This document shows, one piece after another, positions 36,271-45,718 of a stretch of DNA of 64,000 bases (positions are counted from its first letter, which is position 1; every line of letters begins with the position of its first letter). Both the position numbers and the translations under genes were made by a program. The stretch comes from Lysobacterales bacterium (GTDB taxonomy: Bacteria > Pseudomonadota > Gammaproteobacteria > Xanthomonadales > Marinicellaceae). The notes below the pieces were generated by a model. It made no database searches. It was not told the DNA's origin and saw only the letters and a list, made by a program, of their open reading frames with translations. The stretch lies in the NCBI GenBank assembly GCA_027067055.1, contig JAMOMK010000032.1, positions 62,001 through 126,000 on the forward strand. The letters run 5' to 3'.

Positions 36271-38109
36271 GTGACTACACATATACGTAACATTGCCATC
36301 ATCGCTCACGTTGATCATGGAAAAACAACCCTCGTTGATGAACTCATCAAACAATCAGGCACACTTGGCGATAGAGCCGATGATCCAAACCGTATGATGG
36401 ACTCTAACGAATTGGAAAAAGAAAGAGGTATCACTATTCTTTCAAAAACAACTTCAATTCAATATACCGATAAACGTGATGGTAAAGAATACAAAATCAA
36501 TATTGTTGACACTCCGGGCCATGCTGATTTTGGTGGAGAGGTTGAACGTGTATTGAGTATGGTTGATTCTGTATTGTTATTAGTTGATGCCGTTGATGGT
36601 CCAATGCCACAGACTCGTTTTGTGACATCTAAAGCTTTTGAAATGGGTTTTAAACCGATTGTTGTTATTAACAAGGTTGACCGCGATGGTGCTCGTCTTG
36701 ATACAGTCATGGAACAAACTTTTGATTTGTTTGATTCATTGGGTGCTACTGATGATCAACTGGATTTTCCAATTGTTTATGCTTCCGCGATTAATGGTTA
36801 TGCCAATATGGACGAAGAAAGTCGTGATGGTGATATGACAGCTTTATTTGAAACCATCATTGATAAAGTTGATGCTCCAGATGTTGAAGTTGATAAACCT
36901 TTTCAAATGCAAATTACTACCTTAAATTACAACAGCTTTTTAGGCTTAATTGGTATTGGGCGTATCAAACGTGGTTCAATTAGTACCAATACTCCTGTGA
37001 CTGTTATTGATGAAGGTGGTAAAGTAAGAAATGGACGTGTATTAAAAGTATTCGGTTTTAAAGGATTAGAACGGATTGAAGTTAAAGAAGCATCTGCTGG
37101 TGATATTGTTGCAATTTCTGGCGTGGATAAAATCAGTATCTCTGATACGGTTTGTCAAAGAGACAAGGCTGAATCGATTAAACCATTATCAGTTGATAGA
37201 CCAACCATTTCTATGTTGTTTTGTGTAAACAACTCACCTTTTGCTGGGCAAGATGGTAAATACCTGACTTCTCGTCAAATTAAAGACCGTTTAGAATTAG
37301 AAGCAACATACAACGTTGCATTGCGTGTAGAAGCTACCGACGATGCAGACAAATATAAGGTCTCTGGGCGTGGCGAATTGCATTTATCAGTATTGATTGA
37401 AACCATGCGTCGTGAAGGCTATGAGTTGGCTATTTCACGCCCTGAGGTTATCTTCAGAGAAATTGATGGCAAAATCTGTGAACCTATTGAAGATTTAATG
37501 GTTGATGTTGAAACTGCACATCAAGGTGCGGTAATGGAAAAACTATTAGAACGCAAAGCATCGATGAAAGACATGATGCCTGACTCAACAGGTCGTGTGC
37601 GCATGCACTTTCATGCCCCAGCGCGAGGCTTGATTGGTTTTCAATCAGAATTCAAAACATTAACCTCTGGTTCAGGCATCATGACTCATGTATTTGATCA
37701 TTACGCTCCTAAATTTGAGAATTTAATGAACGGCAGAAAAAATGGCGTTCTTGTTTCAAACTCTCAAGGCAAAGCATTAGCGTTTGCTTTATTTAATCTA
37801 CAAAACAGCGGGCGTTTATTGGTTGCAACCAATGCACCAGTTTATGAAGGTCAAGTGATCGGTTTAAATTCACGTAACAATGATTTAACTGTAAACCCAA
37901 CCAAAGGAAAACAATTAAATAACATTCGTGCTTCTGGTAAAGATGAGTCTATTATTATATCTCCACCAATCATTCTATCTTTAGAGCAAGCGATGGAATT
38001 TATTGAAGACGATGAATTGGTTGAAGTAACACCTGAGTCTATCCGTGTTCGTAAGAAAATATTAACAGAAAGTGAACGAAAACGCGCAGGACGTCCGCCA
38101 AGAAGATAA
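36271..38109 (+). CDS. typA: Ribosome-associated GTPase TypA/BipA
   Basis: Translational GTPase involved in ribosome assembly and stress adaptation, 612 residues (E. coli 607). G-domain motifs: '[16 protein letters not shown]' (G1, near 10-25), '[12 protein letters not shown]' (G2), '[13 protein letters not shown]' (G3), '[12 protein letters not shown]' (G4). The EF-G-like domains and a C-terminal domain rich in Arg/Lys follow, ending 'KRAGRPPRR'. The start is GTG with AAGGAAA about six bases before. Single-gene unit bounded by terminators on both sides. Assignment is secure. Confidence 0.97.
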   Translation: MTTHIRNIAIIAHVDHGKTTLVDELIKQSGTLGDRADDPNRMMDSNELEKERGITILSKTTSIQYTDKRDGKEYKINIVDTPGHADFGGEVERVLSMVDSVLLLVDAVDGPMPQTRFVTSKAFEMGFKPIVVINKVDRDGARLDTVMEQTFDLFDSLGATDDQLDFPIVYASAINGYANMDEESRDGDMTALFETIIDKVDAPDVEVDKPFQMQITTLNYNSFLGLIGIGRIKRGSISTNTPVTVIDEGGKVRNGRVLKVFGFKGLERIEVKEASAGDIVAISGVDKISISDTVCQRDKAESIKPLSVDRPTISMLFCVNNSPFAGQDGKYLTSRQIKDRLELEATYNVALRVEATDDADKYKVSGRGELHLSVLIETMRREGYELAISRPEVIFREIDGKICEPIEDLMVDVETAHQGAVMEKLLERKASMKDMMPDSTGRVRMHFHAPARGLIGFQSEFKTLTSGSGIMTHVFDHYAPKFENLMNGRKNGVLVSNSQGKALAFALFNLQNSGRLLVATNAPVYEGQVIGLNSRNNDLTVNPTKGKQLNNIRASGKDESIIISPPIILSLEQAMEFIEDDELVEVTPESIRVRKKILTESERKRAGRPPRR

Positions 38110-38132
38110 ATATATCTTCACAAGCATATAAA

Positions 38133-38161
38133 AAAAGAGCTACAATGTTAGCTCTTTTTTT
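38133..38161 (+). terminator. Rho-independent terminator after typA
   Basis: A-rich lead, stem GAGCTA...TAGCTC with a short loop, then seven or more T. It ends immediately before the first ATG of the acetyltransferase gene, so either that gene starts later or its leader is very short. Confidence 0.85.
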
Positions 38162-38758
38162 ATGCCTGATATTTCTATGTCAAAAAACACTTCACCAAAA
38201 ACAGAACAACACGTTATAGATTTAATAAATCATTTAGGGTTAGAAACTCAACGCCTTAAGTTAAAGAAATTTATTGAGAAAGATGTTGAGTTTAATGTTG
38301 AACATGCAATGAATCCTAAAATCATGCGTTATATCAAAGACCCACAAACAATTGAAGAAACTCGCAAAATAACTCTTCAAATTGCTCAAGATTGGATAGG
38401 CAGTGAAGGTGACTGGGTTTTATTTGCAACAACACTCAAGGACACAGGGCAATACATCGGCATGGTCTGTTTTCGTTATGAATCCATTGAAAATGACACA
38501 GTAGAAATAGGTTGGCGTCTAGGCTTGGAGTACCATGGCAAAGGCTATGCAACTGAAGCTGCCCAAGCATTACTGGATTTTATTAAACAAAAAATTAAAC
38601 CGCATAAAGTTGTGGCTTACTGTGTCGCCGAGCATACAGGTTCATCTAATATCATGATAAAACTCGGCATGCAACACGAAGCGACTTTGCGTGAATTTAG
38701 CAAGCTCGGTGGCAAGTGGTTTGATGAAGCTATCTATGGATTAATTCTCAACTCATAA
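38162..38758 (+). CDS. GNAT acetyltransferase (RimJ/RimL-like)
   Basis: 198 residues. 'LETQRLKLKKFIEKDVEFN' is the typical first strand and helix, 'YIGMVCFRYE' the central strand, 'GWRLGLEYHGKGYATEAAQALLDF' the acetyl-CoA loop, and 'VVAYCVAEHTGSSNIMIKLGM' the C-terminal core. This group acetylates protein N-termini or small metabolites; the substrate is unknown. The first ATG directly abuts the typA terminator T-run; an ATG at 38177 is a credible alternative start. No ribosome site is evident for either. Confidence 0.85.
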   Translation: MPDISMSKNTSPKTEQHVIDLINHLGLETQRLKLKKFIEKDVEFNVEHAMNPKIMRYIKDPQTIEETRKITLQIAQDWIGSEGDWVLFATTLKDTGQYIGMVCFRYESIENDTVEIGWRLGLEYHGKGYATEAAQALLDFIKQKIKPHKVVAYCVAEHTGSSNIMIKLGMQHEATLREFSKLGGKWFDEAIYGLILNS

Positions 38759-39014
38759 CCCCTAGGAGGGTGTAAACTAAACTGTATGCACAGCTATGCT
38801 CTTCATTGCTTGACGCTTTAAAGCTTTTGATATCAAACCTCTTTTAATTCTCAAAATTAGAACCATTATCTCCAACACTAATTAAAATACCTATATACTA
38901 ATCCCAATTGATTAATATATAGATATTCTCTCTCTCCTTCGCAGGTAAATGAGCAACCGTGGGATTGCTTACTCATTTAACTTATTAACAGCTCGTTGTC
39001 AAATAATATAAACC
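38759..39014. other. Gene-free stretch with two dyads
   Basis: No coding sequence supported. An inverted repeat TAAATGAG / CTCATTTA (38946-38979, 18-base loop) and a near-palindrome centred on AACAGCTCGTT (38976-39004), related to the palindromes before cas3, lie just beyond the stop of the small secreted protein. Either could act on the 3' end of that transcript, but no T-run follows on the minus strand. Confidence 0.45.
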
Positions 39015-39266
39015 CTAGCCTTTGGTAATTATGCAGCTGACAATCTTTTGTGCATCTGCTGTACAAACTTGGATATAACCATTACCGAGTTGTGTGACAC
39101 CAATAGAGCCTGTTCCTACTGCAGATATACCAGAACCTCCAGTGCCAACTGCAGATATCCCATTATTCCCAGTGCCTACTGCAGATATACCCGAACCTCC
39201 AGTTCCAACAGCCGCATTTACATTGATTGTCATTAGAAGTATTAGTGCTATTATTACTTTTTTCAT
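39015..39266 (-). CDS. Small secreted Gly-rich repeat protein
   Basis: 83 residues. A clear signal peptide ('KVIIALILLMTINVNA') is followed by four copies of a ten-residue unit, 'GISAVGTGGS' and variants, then 'GVTQLGNGYIQVC' and a tail with two cysteines. No known family is certain. The start overlaps the stop of the upstream DUF6502-like regulator as ATGA, so translation is coupled. The Gly/Ser/Thr-rich repeats recall the linker-like start of DUF5666 proteins, which I recall near DUF6502 genes; that comparison is tentative. Exported; function unknown. Confidence 0.7.
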   Translation of the reverse strand: MKKVIIALILLMTINVNAAVGTGGSGISAVGTGNNGISAVGTGGSGISAVGTGSIGVTQLGNGYIQVCTADAQKIVSCIITKG

Positions 39267-40075
39267 TTTATTTCTCTTGTATTATCGTTATCATTAAATT
39301 CAAAAACCGATACTCCGTATGCTGGATAAGTATCAGGTTTGACATCACTTTCATGTTTTTCTAGAAGCTCTATTAAGTTATTAAAATTATCTCGTAACTG
39401 CAATCTAATCTCTCGCTTCAATTTTTTAATATTCTCTGGTGGAATTTGAGTTGAAACTGTTGACATTTCATAATTTTTATCATCAATAGAAATTTCCTGT
39501 AAATTATGTAACACCGTATTTGCAAATCTATTTAATAAATTTGTTGAAATGTCAAAGTATTGAAGATTAACATTTACATCAGTCTCCTGAGCAAACACTA
39601 ACTCAACTTTTTCACCATGGTCAATTACACTACCAATCCTCACTAGTTCAGTCAGAATCGCTTGGTAGGTCAACATCCCTGGAGTCCATTGTTCACAGAT
39701 GCTTTGAAAGCTGGCAAACGGTCCTTTTTTTGGTAATTTCTTACCACCCTCATAATACTTATTGAGTGTCCATTTCATGTCACTGAGTATCAAAGTGAGC
39801 TTGTTTGACTTAATATTTGGCATATCCCCTTTGAGGTAATCTCTTATGTAACGTCTGTTTATTCCTGTTCTTACCGAGATTTCAACAATTGTTGCCTTTG
39901 GATTTTGCCTCTGTGCTTCTATTACCAGTTGTTCATTGAGGTAGTGGTTATAATCGTTTTTATTCAGATTAAACTTTAATATTAGTTTGGCAATCGCTTT
40001 AGAAAAAAGCCGGACTAATCTTTTTGGAATAGGGTTTAAATGCCCTATTGGATTTGTTTGATTGGTGTTTTGCAT
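39263..40075 (-). CDS. DUF6502-like helix-turn-helix protein
   Basis: 270 residues without a signal peptide. The N-terminal third ('RLFSKAIAKLILKFNL', 'TIVEISVRTGINRRYIRDYLKG' region near 60-85) looks like the helix-turn-helix part of the DUF6502 family; the middle has 'ICEQWTPGMLTYQAIL', and the C-terminus is helical and charged. Function of the family is not established; a regulatory role is inferred. It is followed, with ATGA overlap, by a tiny secreted repeat protein, and preceded about 30 bp upstream by a 12-bp inverted repeat that might be its own operator. Confidence 0.65.
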   Translation of the reverse strand: MQNTNQTNPIGHLNPIPKRLVRLFSKAIAKLILKFNLNKNDYNHYLNEQLVIEAQRQNPKATIVEISVRTGINRRYIRDYLKGDMPNIKSNKLTLILSDMKWTLNKYYEGGKKLPKKGPFASFQSICEQWTPGMLTYQAILTELVRIGSVIDHGEKVELVFAQETDVNVNLQYFDISTNLLNRFANTVLHNLQEISIDDKNYEMSTVSTQIPPENIKKLKREIRLQLRDNFNNLIELLEKHESDVKPDTYPAYGVSVFEFNDNDNTREIK

Positions 40076-40104
40076 AAAATATAATCAACCTATAGTGAGA
40101 ACAG

Positions 40105-40196
40105 GCTTATTCTAATATAAATTTCATACAATAACTAAATTTTTTGTGTATTTTTGCACATTTATATTTAAAACAGTGTATTTAATTAGAATAAGC
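40105..40196. promoter_or_regulatory. 12-bp inverted repeats upstream of the DUF6502-like gene
   Basis: GCTTATTCTAAT at 40105-40116 and its exact complement ATTAGAATAAGC at 40185-40196, with further similarity on both sides (ACAG and TAAAT). The near arm is 30 bp before the gene's ATG. Two operator half-sites flanking the promoter, or a DNA loop, would fit autoregulation. Function inferred from position only. Confidence 0.5.
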
Positions 40197-40244
40197 TGTA
40201 AATATAAAATTAAAACAAACATATTTCACAAGCTTGATATACTA

Positions 40245-40385
40245 CCAAGTCCCGATATAGAAACGCGAAATAGAGTGCAATCGCTTGGTGCGTATAGCGA
40301 ATATAAAAAACACGTTGCCACCTTATTGCTGATTAAGCATTTTTTGAATTTGCTAGGCGAATCAAGGGCTGTGCTGAATGGTTTT
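40245..40385 (+). mobile_element. Diverged, right-truncated MITE relative (copy C)
   Basis: Begins CCAAGTCCCGATATAGAAA, the left end of the MITE with two changes, and aligns through GAGTGCAA, a central AAGCATTTTTTGAATTTGCTAGG and CAAGGGCTGTGCT with copies A and B. The right terminal repeat is missing; the sequence drifts off about 50 bp before the ISL3 element. It lies in the 359-bp gene-free stretch 40076-40434 together with the inverted repeats noted above. Confidence 0.65.
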
Positions 40386-40434
40386 TACTTAAGAGTTAAC
40401 TTATTGAATATTATCACAATTATTCCAAAAGAGT

Positions 40435-41789
40435 GGCTCTTCACCGCTTAGGTGAGTAAAAAAGGATGCTGAGCATAGAACATTGACGAGTCATCTTTTA
40501 AAGATGACTGTCTAATTTTAAGCTTAAAATATTCAGTATCTTGAATTCCCCTAGCTCTTTTTCTAATCATTCCAATGGCAATGTTTCCTGCTTCAATAAT
40601 TGCACTGGTTAATTTATGTTTAGCATAGTTTGCAATGCCAATACTGTGTTTCTTTAATGAGTCAGCAAATTTTTTAAGGTAGTGCATATTGGTTTCATAT
40701 GCTAATTCACACCATGCTTTAATGCCATCTGACATCTCGTCGAATGTTGGTAGGTGCCACAGTTCTTGTAGTTGTTCTTTGAGGATATATAGCGTATTGA
40801 GATTACTGTTGTTGGAAAGTAAATTCTCTAGCCTTGTAGTGTGTTTTGGTTTAAGTTTATCAGCATTTTTCAGCAATAAGTAATGACAACCTTTGAATAA
40901 TTTCTTCCCTGTGATATCTGCCTTTCTAAACTCCACTCTTCTTTGGTTGCTAATGGCTTTAGAATAATTTTGCATTACATGGAACCTATCAAAAACAACA
41001 TCAGCATGGGGTAAGTTCTCTCTTACTGATTTTTGATAAGATGGCCCCATATCCATTGCCACAGCTTTAATTCCAAGGACGGTCTCTTTAGGCAATTGTT
41101 TTAGGAAACTTGAAAATACATCAGCAGTACGGCCTGTTCCAACCCAGATTAAGTGTCCTTCTTGCATATCATAAACCAGTGTCATGTAATCATGTCCTTT
41201 GGCTCGGGCAACCTCATCAACACCAATATATTTTAAATTTGTTAGGATACTCGGATCTAGTGCCGGTAAGGTTTCGTGTAAATAGCGTTTATCAATGTTT
41301 TTAATGGTTTCCCACCTGATGCCGAGGTGTTTGGATACGGCTGAAATACTCATATGACGACACAATCCGCTGATTAAACGACAGAATCGTTTAGAGTGAC
41401 GACAACCTAAATCAACAAAGGCGTTGTCTTCAACAAGACGATAACCATCATGAGTGTTAACTTCAGCCAGTTCTATTTTAACCAAACAAGGGCGACCAAG
41501 TAATGGTAAATCTTTTATCGTTCGATGGATGTATAAATTAATACTTGTCTTGAGTTTTGAGACTGGATCAATCACCTTAGTGCGTTTATCACGGCTGCAA
41601 GTTATTACTATTTCACCTAAGTTTTGTTGTTGAATAGAGTTGACTACTTGGCCGCTTATACCTAAAATATTCACTGGGATGCTTGTACTCATTTATCTAC
41701 CTGTATATTAAGTTGTTAGAAACCTTATAATACAACAAGTTAGGTTTGAACTTGCATCCTTTTTTTACTCACCTAAGCGGTGAAGAGCC
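40435..41789. mobile_element. ISL3-family insertion sequence, complete
   Basis: 1355 bp bounded by perfect 35-bp inverted repeats whose outer part is GGCTCTTCACCGCTTAGG. It contains one intact transposase gene on the minus strand whose last codons run into the left repeat. The family makes 8-bp target duplications, but the flanks AAAAGAGT and TGTCAGGC differ, so the present junctions probably come from recombination or deletion between two insertions and not from one simple insertion. Confidence 0.93.
40448..41692 (-). CDS. ISL3-family transposase
   Basis: 414-residue DDE transposase (IS204/IS1001/IS1096/IS1165 type). An N-terminal zinc-finger-like part with 'VDLGCRHSKRFCRLISGLC' and an HTH ('MSISAVSKHLGIRWETIKNI') precede the catalytic core: 'YIGVDEVARAKGHDYMTLVY' (first Asp), 'VAMDMGPSYQKSV' (second Asp), 'VVFDRFHVMQNYSKA', and a C-terminal 'AIIEAGNIAIGMIRKRARG' segment. 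The frame is intact and full length, so the element may still be active. Confidence 0.95.
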   Translation of the reverse strand: MSTSIPVNILGISGQVVNSIQQQNLGEIVITCSRDKRTKVIDPVSKLKTSINLYIHRTIKDLPLLGRPCLVKIELAEVNTHDGYRLVEDNAFVDLGCRHSKRFCRLISGLCRHMSISAVSKHLGIRWETIKNIDKRYLHETLPALDPSILTNLKYIGVDEVARAKGHDYMTLVYDMQEGHLIWVGTGRTADVFSSFLKQLPKETVLGIKAVAMDMGPSYQKSVRENLPHADVVFDRFHVMQNYSKAISNQRRVEFRKADITGKKLFKGCHYLLLKNADKLKPKHTTRLENLLSNNSNLNTLYILKEQLQELWHLPTFDEMSDGIKAWCELAYETNMHYLKKFADSLKKHSIGIANYAKHKLTSAIIEAGNIAIGMIRKRARGIQDTEYFKLKIRQSSLKDDSSMFYAQHPFLLT

Positions 41790-42648
41790 TGTCAGGCAGT
41801 GTGGCTTTGAGTGCTCCCTCTGCTCCCCATAAGGTCTTGCCTAATGGTAAAGCAGGCATACGCACACCTTTTTCATTAAAGCCACCTGCCAGTAGTTTTT
41901 CTTCCATTGAAGATAAATTAAGCTTAGTATTATGCATACCTGCTTTATTGAATATAAATTCTTGGAGTAATTTCTGATAAGTTTTTTTATAAACGCGCTC
42001 TAAAATATGAGCTACCATGTTTGTGCCTAAATTTGAATAAAGAAATTGTGTTCCTGGTTCTTGTTCTATGACAATTTCTTTCAGGTCTTGAAAAAATTTT
42101 GTTTTAGTGTAGTTTTTTTCAGCCAGGTGTAATCTATTCCACAATAAACCATCATCGTTATTAAAGGGTACCGCTTCAAAATCTTTGTGATTAGCTGGCA
42201 AACCTGAGGTATGGGTAATTAGATGTCTAATTTTTATGGGTTTATCCTTGAAAGCTAAGTTGGGGTAATCTTTTTCTAAATATTTTCTGATGTCATCATC
42301 AACGCTAAATTTGCCATCTAAAACGGCTTGAGCAACAAGTGTTCCTGTGAAGGACTTTGTCACTGAAGCAATTTCAAAAAAGGTTTTGTCATTGGCTTTT
42401 TTGCCTTTTTCTAATTCACCAAAATAACCAGTATAAGCTTTTCCATCTTTGTATATGCCAATGGATAAAGAACGGAATACCGGGTCTTTTAGCAGTTGTA
42501 AAGCGTGTTTTTGTGTATTTTTCTTTAAAAATTCAATTGTAGTGTTAGCCTGTTCTTTTGCACTAACATTAAAGCTTAATAAGCTGAATATGATTATTGA
42601 AAAATGTTTTCTTACTGAGAATTTGATTTTTAGTTTTTTATTATTCAT
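41773..42648 (-). pseudogene. Serine hydrolase (beta-lactamase family), 3' end removed by the IS
   Basis: Exported class-C beta-lactamase-like protein; signal/anchor region about 10-31. The SxxK motif is in 'EIASVTKSFTGTLVAQ', and the Tyr-x-Asn-type motif in 'QFLYSNLGTNMVAHIL'. The gene-derived frame runs to 'GALKATLPD', after which the last five codons (RLFTA) and the TAG stop come from the ISL3 inverted repeat. Family members continue for 100 or more residues, including the third active-site motif, so the product is probably non-functional. The missing part is not found on the other side of the element. It overlaps the S41 peptidase gene by 8 bp. Confidence 0.85.
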
Positions 42649-43945
42649 ATTTATTTAATTCCATAGGCGTTTCTAAACCGATAAGTTTGATTACTTTATT
42701 TTTCTTATTCCATACGAATTGAATGCGTTCTTTTATAGGGTCAACTACGAATATATGATTATCTGTTGGTAACAGTTTAAATGTTCCCTTACCTATCATT
42801 GTGGCGTAGAGTTGTGAACTTTTAAGTTTTACATGTATTTCAATCGAATCGGATTTGTATTTCCCAACATAGGGTTTTAAATCAATTGTTGAACTACTGA
42901 TTATTTTATTAAGGTTAATTAATTGATCATAATTTTCAGAATGAATAGAATCTGACTTTTTTAACTGATGCAAAGCTAGATCATAGGCTTTTTGAAAAGC
43001 CTTTTCACTTTCTATTGCAAATGTAGGAATAACACCAACGCCTTCAAAACTAGTCTTTGTAACCGCATTAATTGTTTCTTCTGAAGAGATGGTAATACTG
43101 AATTTATCATTGATTTTATAGGTCATTGCACCATGTCCTGCACCTGCCGTGACTTCTCCAACAACCTCACTGCGCTTAAGGTGTTTTAAAATATAAGCCA
43201 GTGATTCTCCTGCGGATGCAGTATTTCCATTGGTCAGAACATAGACTGGAATATTAGGCAACTTAGTATTTGTTGGTTTTTCAGTTGTCCAAATACTTTT
43301 TTTAGAATCATCGAAACGAACATAATAATCAGAAAGTTTAATGGATTCCCCTGCTATTAGATAACTAATAAAATAGGCAACAATATCTTCATAACCACCA
43401 CTGTTATCTCGAACATCTAGGATGAGTGCTTTTGAGTTTCTAAGCATATTGAATAGAGAATCAATAGATTCTTTTGCATTCGTAAAATTCCCCCAGTTAC
43501 TAAAGTGGCTAATCTTTACGTAACCAATGTTACCATCTAAGTGTTTTATTTCTTGATAGCCATAATTTGTCCATAAGCCTTTTTTATCAAGAAGCTTATT
43601 CTCAAAAACATTTGAAACTGAGGATTTAGATTTTTGAGGTCGATAATTTATATTGAGATGTTGGTCATTATTTATTGAACGTATATCCAGTGTTAATCGA
43701 TGTGCAAATTCGTAGGGACTAGAAATTTTATTGTATTGTCCGGATTTTTGATTACCCAATAATACTTGTGTGATTGTTTTTGCAGTGTTGGCTGAAACAT
43801 AATACTTATTCAAAAGTTTGACAACTATTTGAATAACATTTTTGACTTCTTGTTGAGAGAGTTGAATAGGGTTGTTTTCTTTGTTCAACGCAGTATTGGA
43901 AAATAGTAATAAAAAGACTAATAAACATTTTAGGTAGGTATGCAT
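42641..43945 (-). CDS. S41-family peptidase (C-terminal processing peptidase-like), exported
   Basis: 434 residues with an N-terminal hydrophobic signal ('LKCLLVFLLLFSNTAL'). The tail-specific protease core is clear: 'NIGYVKISHFSNWG', 'ALILDVRDNSGGYEDIVAYF' and the nucleophile serine in 'LTNGNTASAGESLAYIL', followed by 'VVGEVTAGAGHGAMTY'. There is no PDZ domain of usual form, as in the IRBP-like S41 group. It is co-transcribed with, and overlaps, the truncated serine hydrolase, implying a joint periplasmic function now lost or reduced. Substrate unknown. Confidence 0.87.
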   Translation of the reverse strand: MHTYLKCLLVFLLLFSNTALNKENNPIQLSQQEVKNVIQIVVKLLNKYYVSANTAKTITQVLLGNQKSGQYNKISSPYEFAHRLTLDIRSINNDQHLNINYRPQKSKSSVSNVFENKLLDKKGLWTNYGYQEIKHLDGNIGYVKISHFSNWGNFTNAKESIDSLFNMLRNSKALILDVRDNSGGYEDIVAYFISYLIAGESIKLSDYYVRFDDSKKSIWTTEKPTNTKLPNIPVYVLTNGNTASAGESLAYILKHLKRSEVVGEVTAGAGHGAMTYKINDKFSITISSEETINAVTKTSFEGVGVIPTFAIESEKAFQKAYDLALHQLKKSDSIHSENYDQLINLNKIISSSTIDLKPYVGKYKSDSIEIHVKLKSSQLYATMIGKGTFKLLPTDNHIFVVDPIKERIQFVWNKKNKVIKLIGLETPMELNKYE

Positions 43946-44040
43946 AAATTAATGACCATGAAATATATTGAACAAACCATATTAGTTAAAACTGCGAAAG
44001 TTTCTTATTGATACTGAAGATTATCTTGTCGATTATGAAT

Positions 44041-45081
44041 TTACTTTAAATTTTGTCTATATTCAGAAGGTGTGATGCCTTGTATAGCTTTAAATGCACG
44101 ATTAAATGGTGATAAGGAATTAAAACCATGTTGCATGGCGATAGTGAGAATTGGGATGTGTGCATTGTCACTATTTGAAAAGGCTTCTTTAATGGCTTGG
44201 ATTCTAAATGCATTAATGTAAGTACTAAAATTTTCATGACCTAAGGTTTGGTTAATGAAATCTCTTAGTCTATGTGGACTCACACCAAGTTTATTGGCTA
44301 AGGTGGAAATGGTAAGTCCATTTTTTAAATAAGCTTTATTTTCAATTATTTCAGTTTCGAGTTTTTTTAGCAGAAGTGAATCGCGAGCACTTAGCTCTTG
44401 TTTACTTGATTTATTAAATTCATCAAAAGAAAACTTGTGGGAATTAATACTAAACAACCAAAAACATAACCATATTATAGCAGGCCAAATAGCGATTAAT
44501 TTAATTGTTGGTAATGATAAATTCCAATTATTGATAACACTTAAAAACTCAACAAGTGCTGATGTTATGCCAATAAAAGCTATTAATAAGATAAAATAGA
44601 TGCGTGATTTTCTGCGACTTTCTAATAAGTCATCTCCTCGCCCTTTGAGGGTAACAACAATCATATGCAACATTAAAACCACGGAAAAAAATTGAATCAC
44701 AATAACCCACCATGAAGGTAAGTAACTGACAAAACCAAATTGTACTAACCGAACATAAAGTATGGAGGCACTGTATAAAATCCCAAATAAAAGATATGAT
44801 TTTTTTAATTTAAAATCTTTTTGAAATAAAGAAAGGGCAAACAACCAAACAAAAATTAAATGCGGAACATCCATAAATCTAAAAACAATTCTAGTGGCAC
44901 TTGGGAGTTGCAAATATTCTGGTGTAAACCCTAAAAAGAGTGCACTTAGGCTTAGGCATGAAAGTAATAAGTAAAGTGTGCTTTTTGAATGACGCAAATC
45001 ACGAATAAGTACAATAACGACAAATAACAGTAAAGTTATTGCTGAAAATCGAAAAAATGCGTCAATTATCATGGTATTCAA
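44041..45081 (-). CDS. AraC-type regulator with N-terminal membrane domain
   Basis: 346 residues. Six or seven hydrophobic helices cover about 1-215 ('AITLLLFVVIVLIRDL', 'LIFVWLFALSLFQK', 'YFILLIAFIGITSALVEFL', 'PAIIWLCFWLFSI'), followed by a C-terminal AraC HTH pair at about 240-345 ('LTISTLANKLGVSPHRLRDF', 'ILTIAMQHGFNSLSPFNRAF'). Such proteins sense a signal at the membrane and regulate nearby genes. It lies upstream of the S41 peptidase/hydrolase pair on the same strand, a likely target, and diverges from the DUF924 gene. Confidence 0.9.
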   Translation of the reverse strand: MNTMIIDAFFRFSAITLLLFVVIVLIRDLRHSKSTLYLLLSCLSLSALFLGFTPEYLQLPSATRIVFRFMDVPHLIFVWLFALSLFQKDFKLKKSYLLFGILYSASILYVRLVQFGFVSYLPSWWVIVIQFFSVVLMLHMIVVTLKGRGDDLLESRRKSRIYFILLIAFIGITSALVEFLSVINNWNLSLPTIKLIAIWPAIIWLCFWLFSINSHKFSFDEFNKSSKQELSARDSLLLKKLETEIIENKAYLKNGLTISTLANKLGVSPHRLRDFINQTLGHENFSTYINAFRIQAIKEAFSNSDNAHIPILTIAMQHGFNSLSPFNRAFKAIQGITPSEYRQNLK

Positions 45082-45178
45082 TTTGTAAATTCATATTTTA
45101 GTAATTTAGAGGTATATCCTGTTTGTAATGATATTATACCCAAGTTAAATCCTAATTAATAAAATACTGAGGAATATT

Positions 45179-45718
45179 ATGGATTATCAAGAAATACTAA
45201 AGTTTTGGTTTGAAGAAATAAAGCCTGCACAAATTTGGATTAAAGATAAAAACTTTGATCAACTTATTATCGATAGATTTTCAGCTGTTTACCAACAAGC
45301 ATGTCAATGTGAGTTGTACCAATGGCGAGAAACTGCCGATGGTCGATTAGCAGAAATCATTGTATTAGATCAATTCTCTCGCAATATGTTTCGTGACTCT
45401 GCCAAAGCTTTTGCTTATGACTCCTTAGTGTTATCATTAAGCCAACAAGCTTTATCAATCGGAGCAGATAAAGAAATTGATAAAAACAAAAGAAGTTTTA
45501 TGTATCTGCCATTTATGCACAGTGAGTCAAAAACAATTCACAAACAAGCCTTAGAAATCTACCAAAATCATGGTGTCCAAAGTTCGCTCGATTTTGAGAT
45601 AAAACACAAAGCTATTATAGATAGATTTGGTCGTTATCCACATAGAAATAAAGTACTGAGTCGTGAGTCAACAACGCAGGAACTTGAATTTCTTAAAGGA
45701 CCAAATTCAGGGTTTTAA
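45179..45718 (+). CDS. DUF924 family protein
   Basis: 179 residues, cytoplasmic, helical. The family is marked by 'ILKFWFEEIKPAQIW' at the start, 'ADGRLAEIIVLDQFSRNMFR' in the middle, 'FMYLPFMHSESKTIH' and 'IDRFGRYPHRNKVLGRES'-like ending (here LSRES). TPR-like fold is known from structures; biochemical role is not. The ribosome site GAGGAA precedes the ATG by six bases. Its 3' end overlaps the convergent lipoprotein hydrolase gene by 12 bp. Confidence 0.92.
   Translation: MDYQEILKFWFEEIKPAQIWIKDKNFDQLIIDRFSAVYQQACQCELYQWRETADGRLAEIIVLDQFSRNMFRDSAKAFAYDSLVLSLSQQALSIGADKEIDKNKRSFMYLPFMHSESKTIHKQALEIYQNHGVQSSLDFEIKHKAIIDRFGRYPHRNKVLSRESTTQELEFLKGPNSGF

Noticed and set aside
40146-40451. 101-codon frame upstream of the ISL3 element
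   Set aside because: It runs through the inverted repeat, MITE copy C and the IS end; no ribosome site or family.
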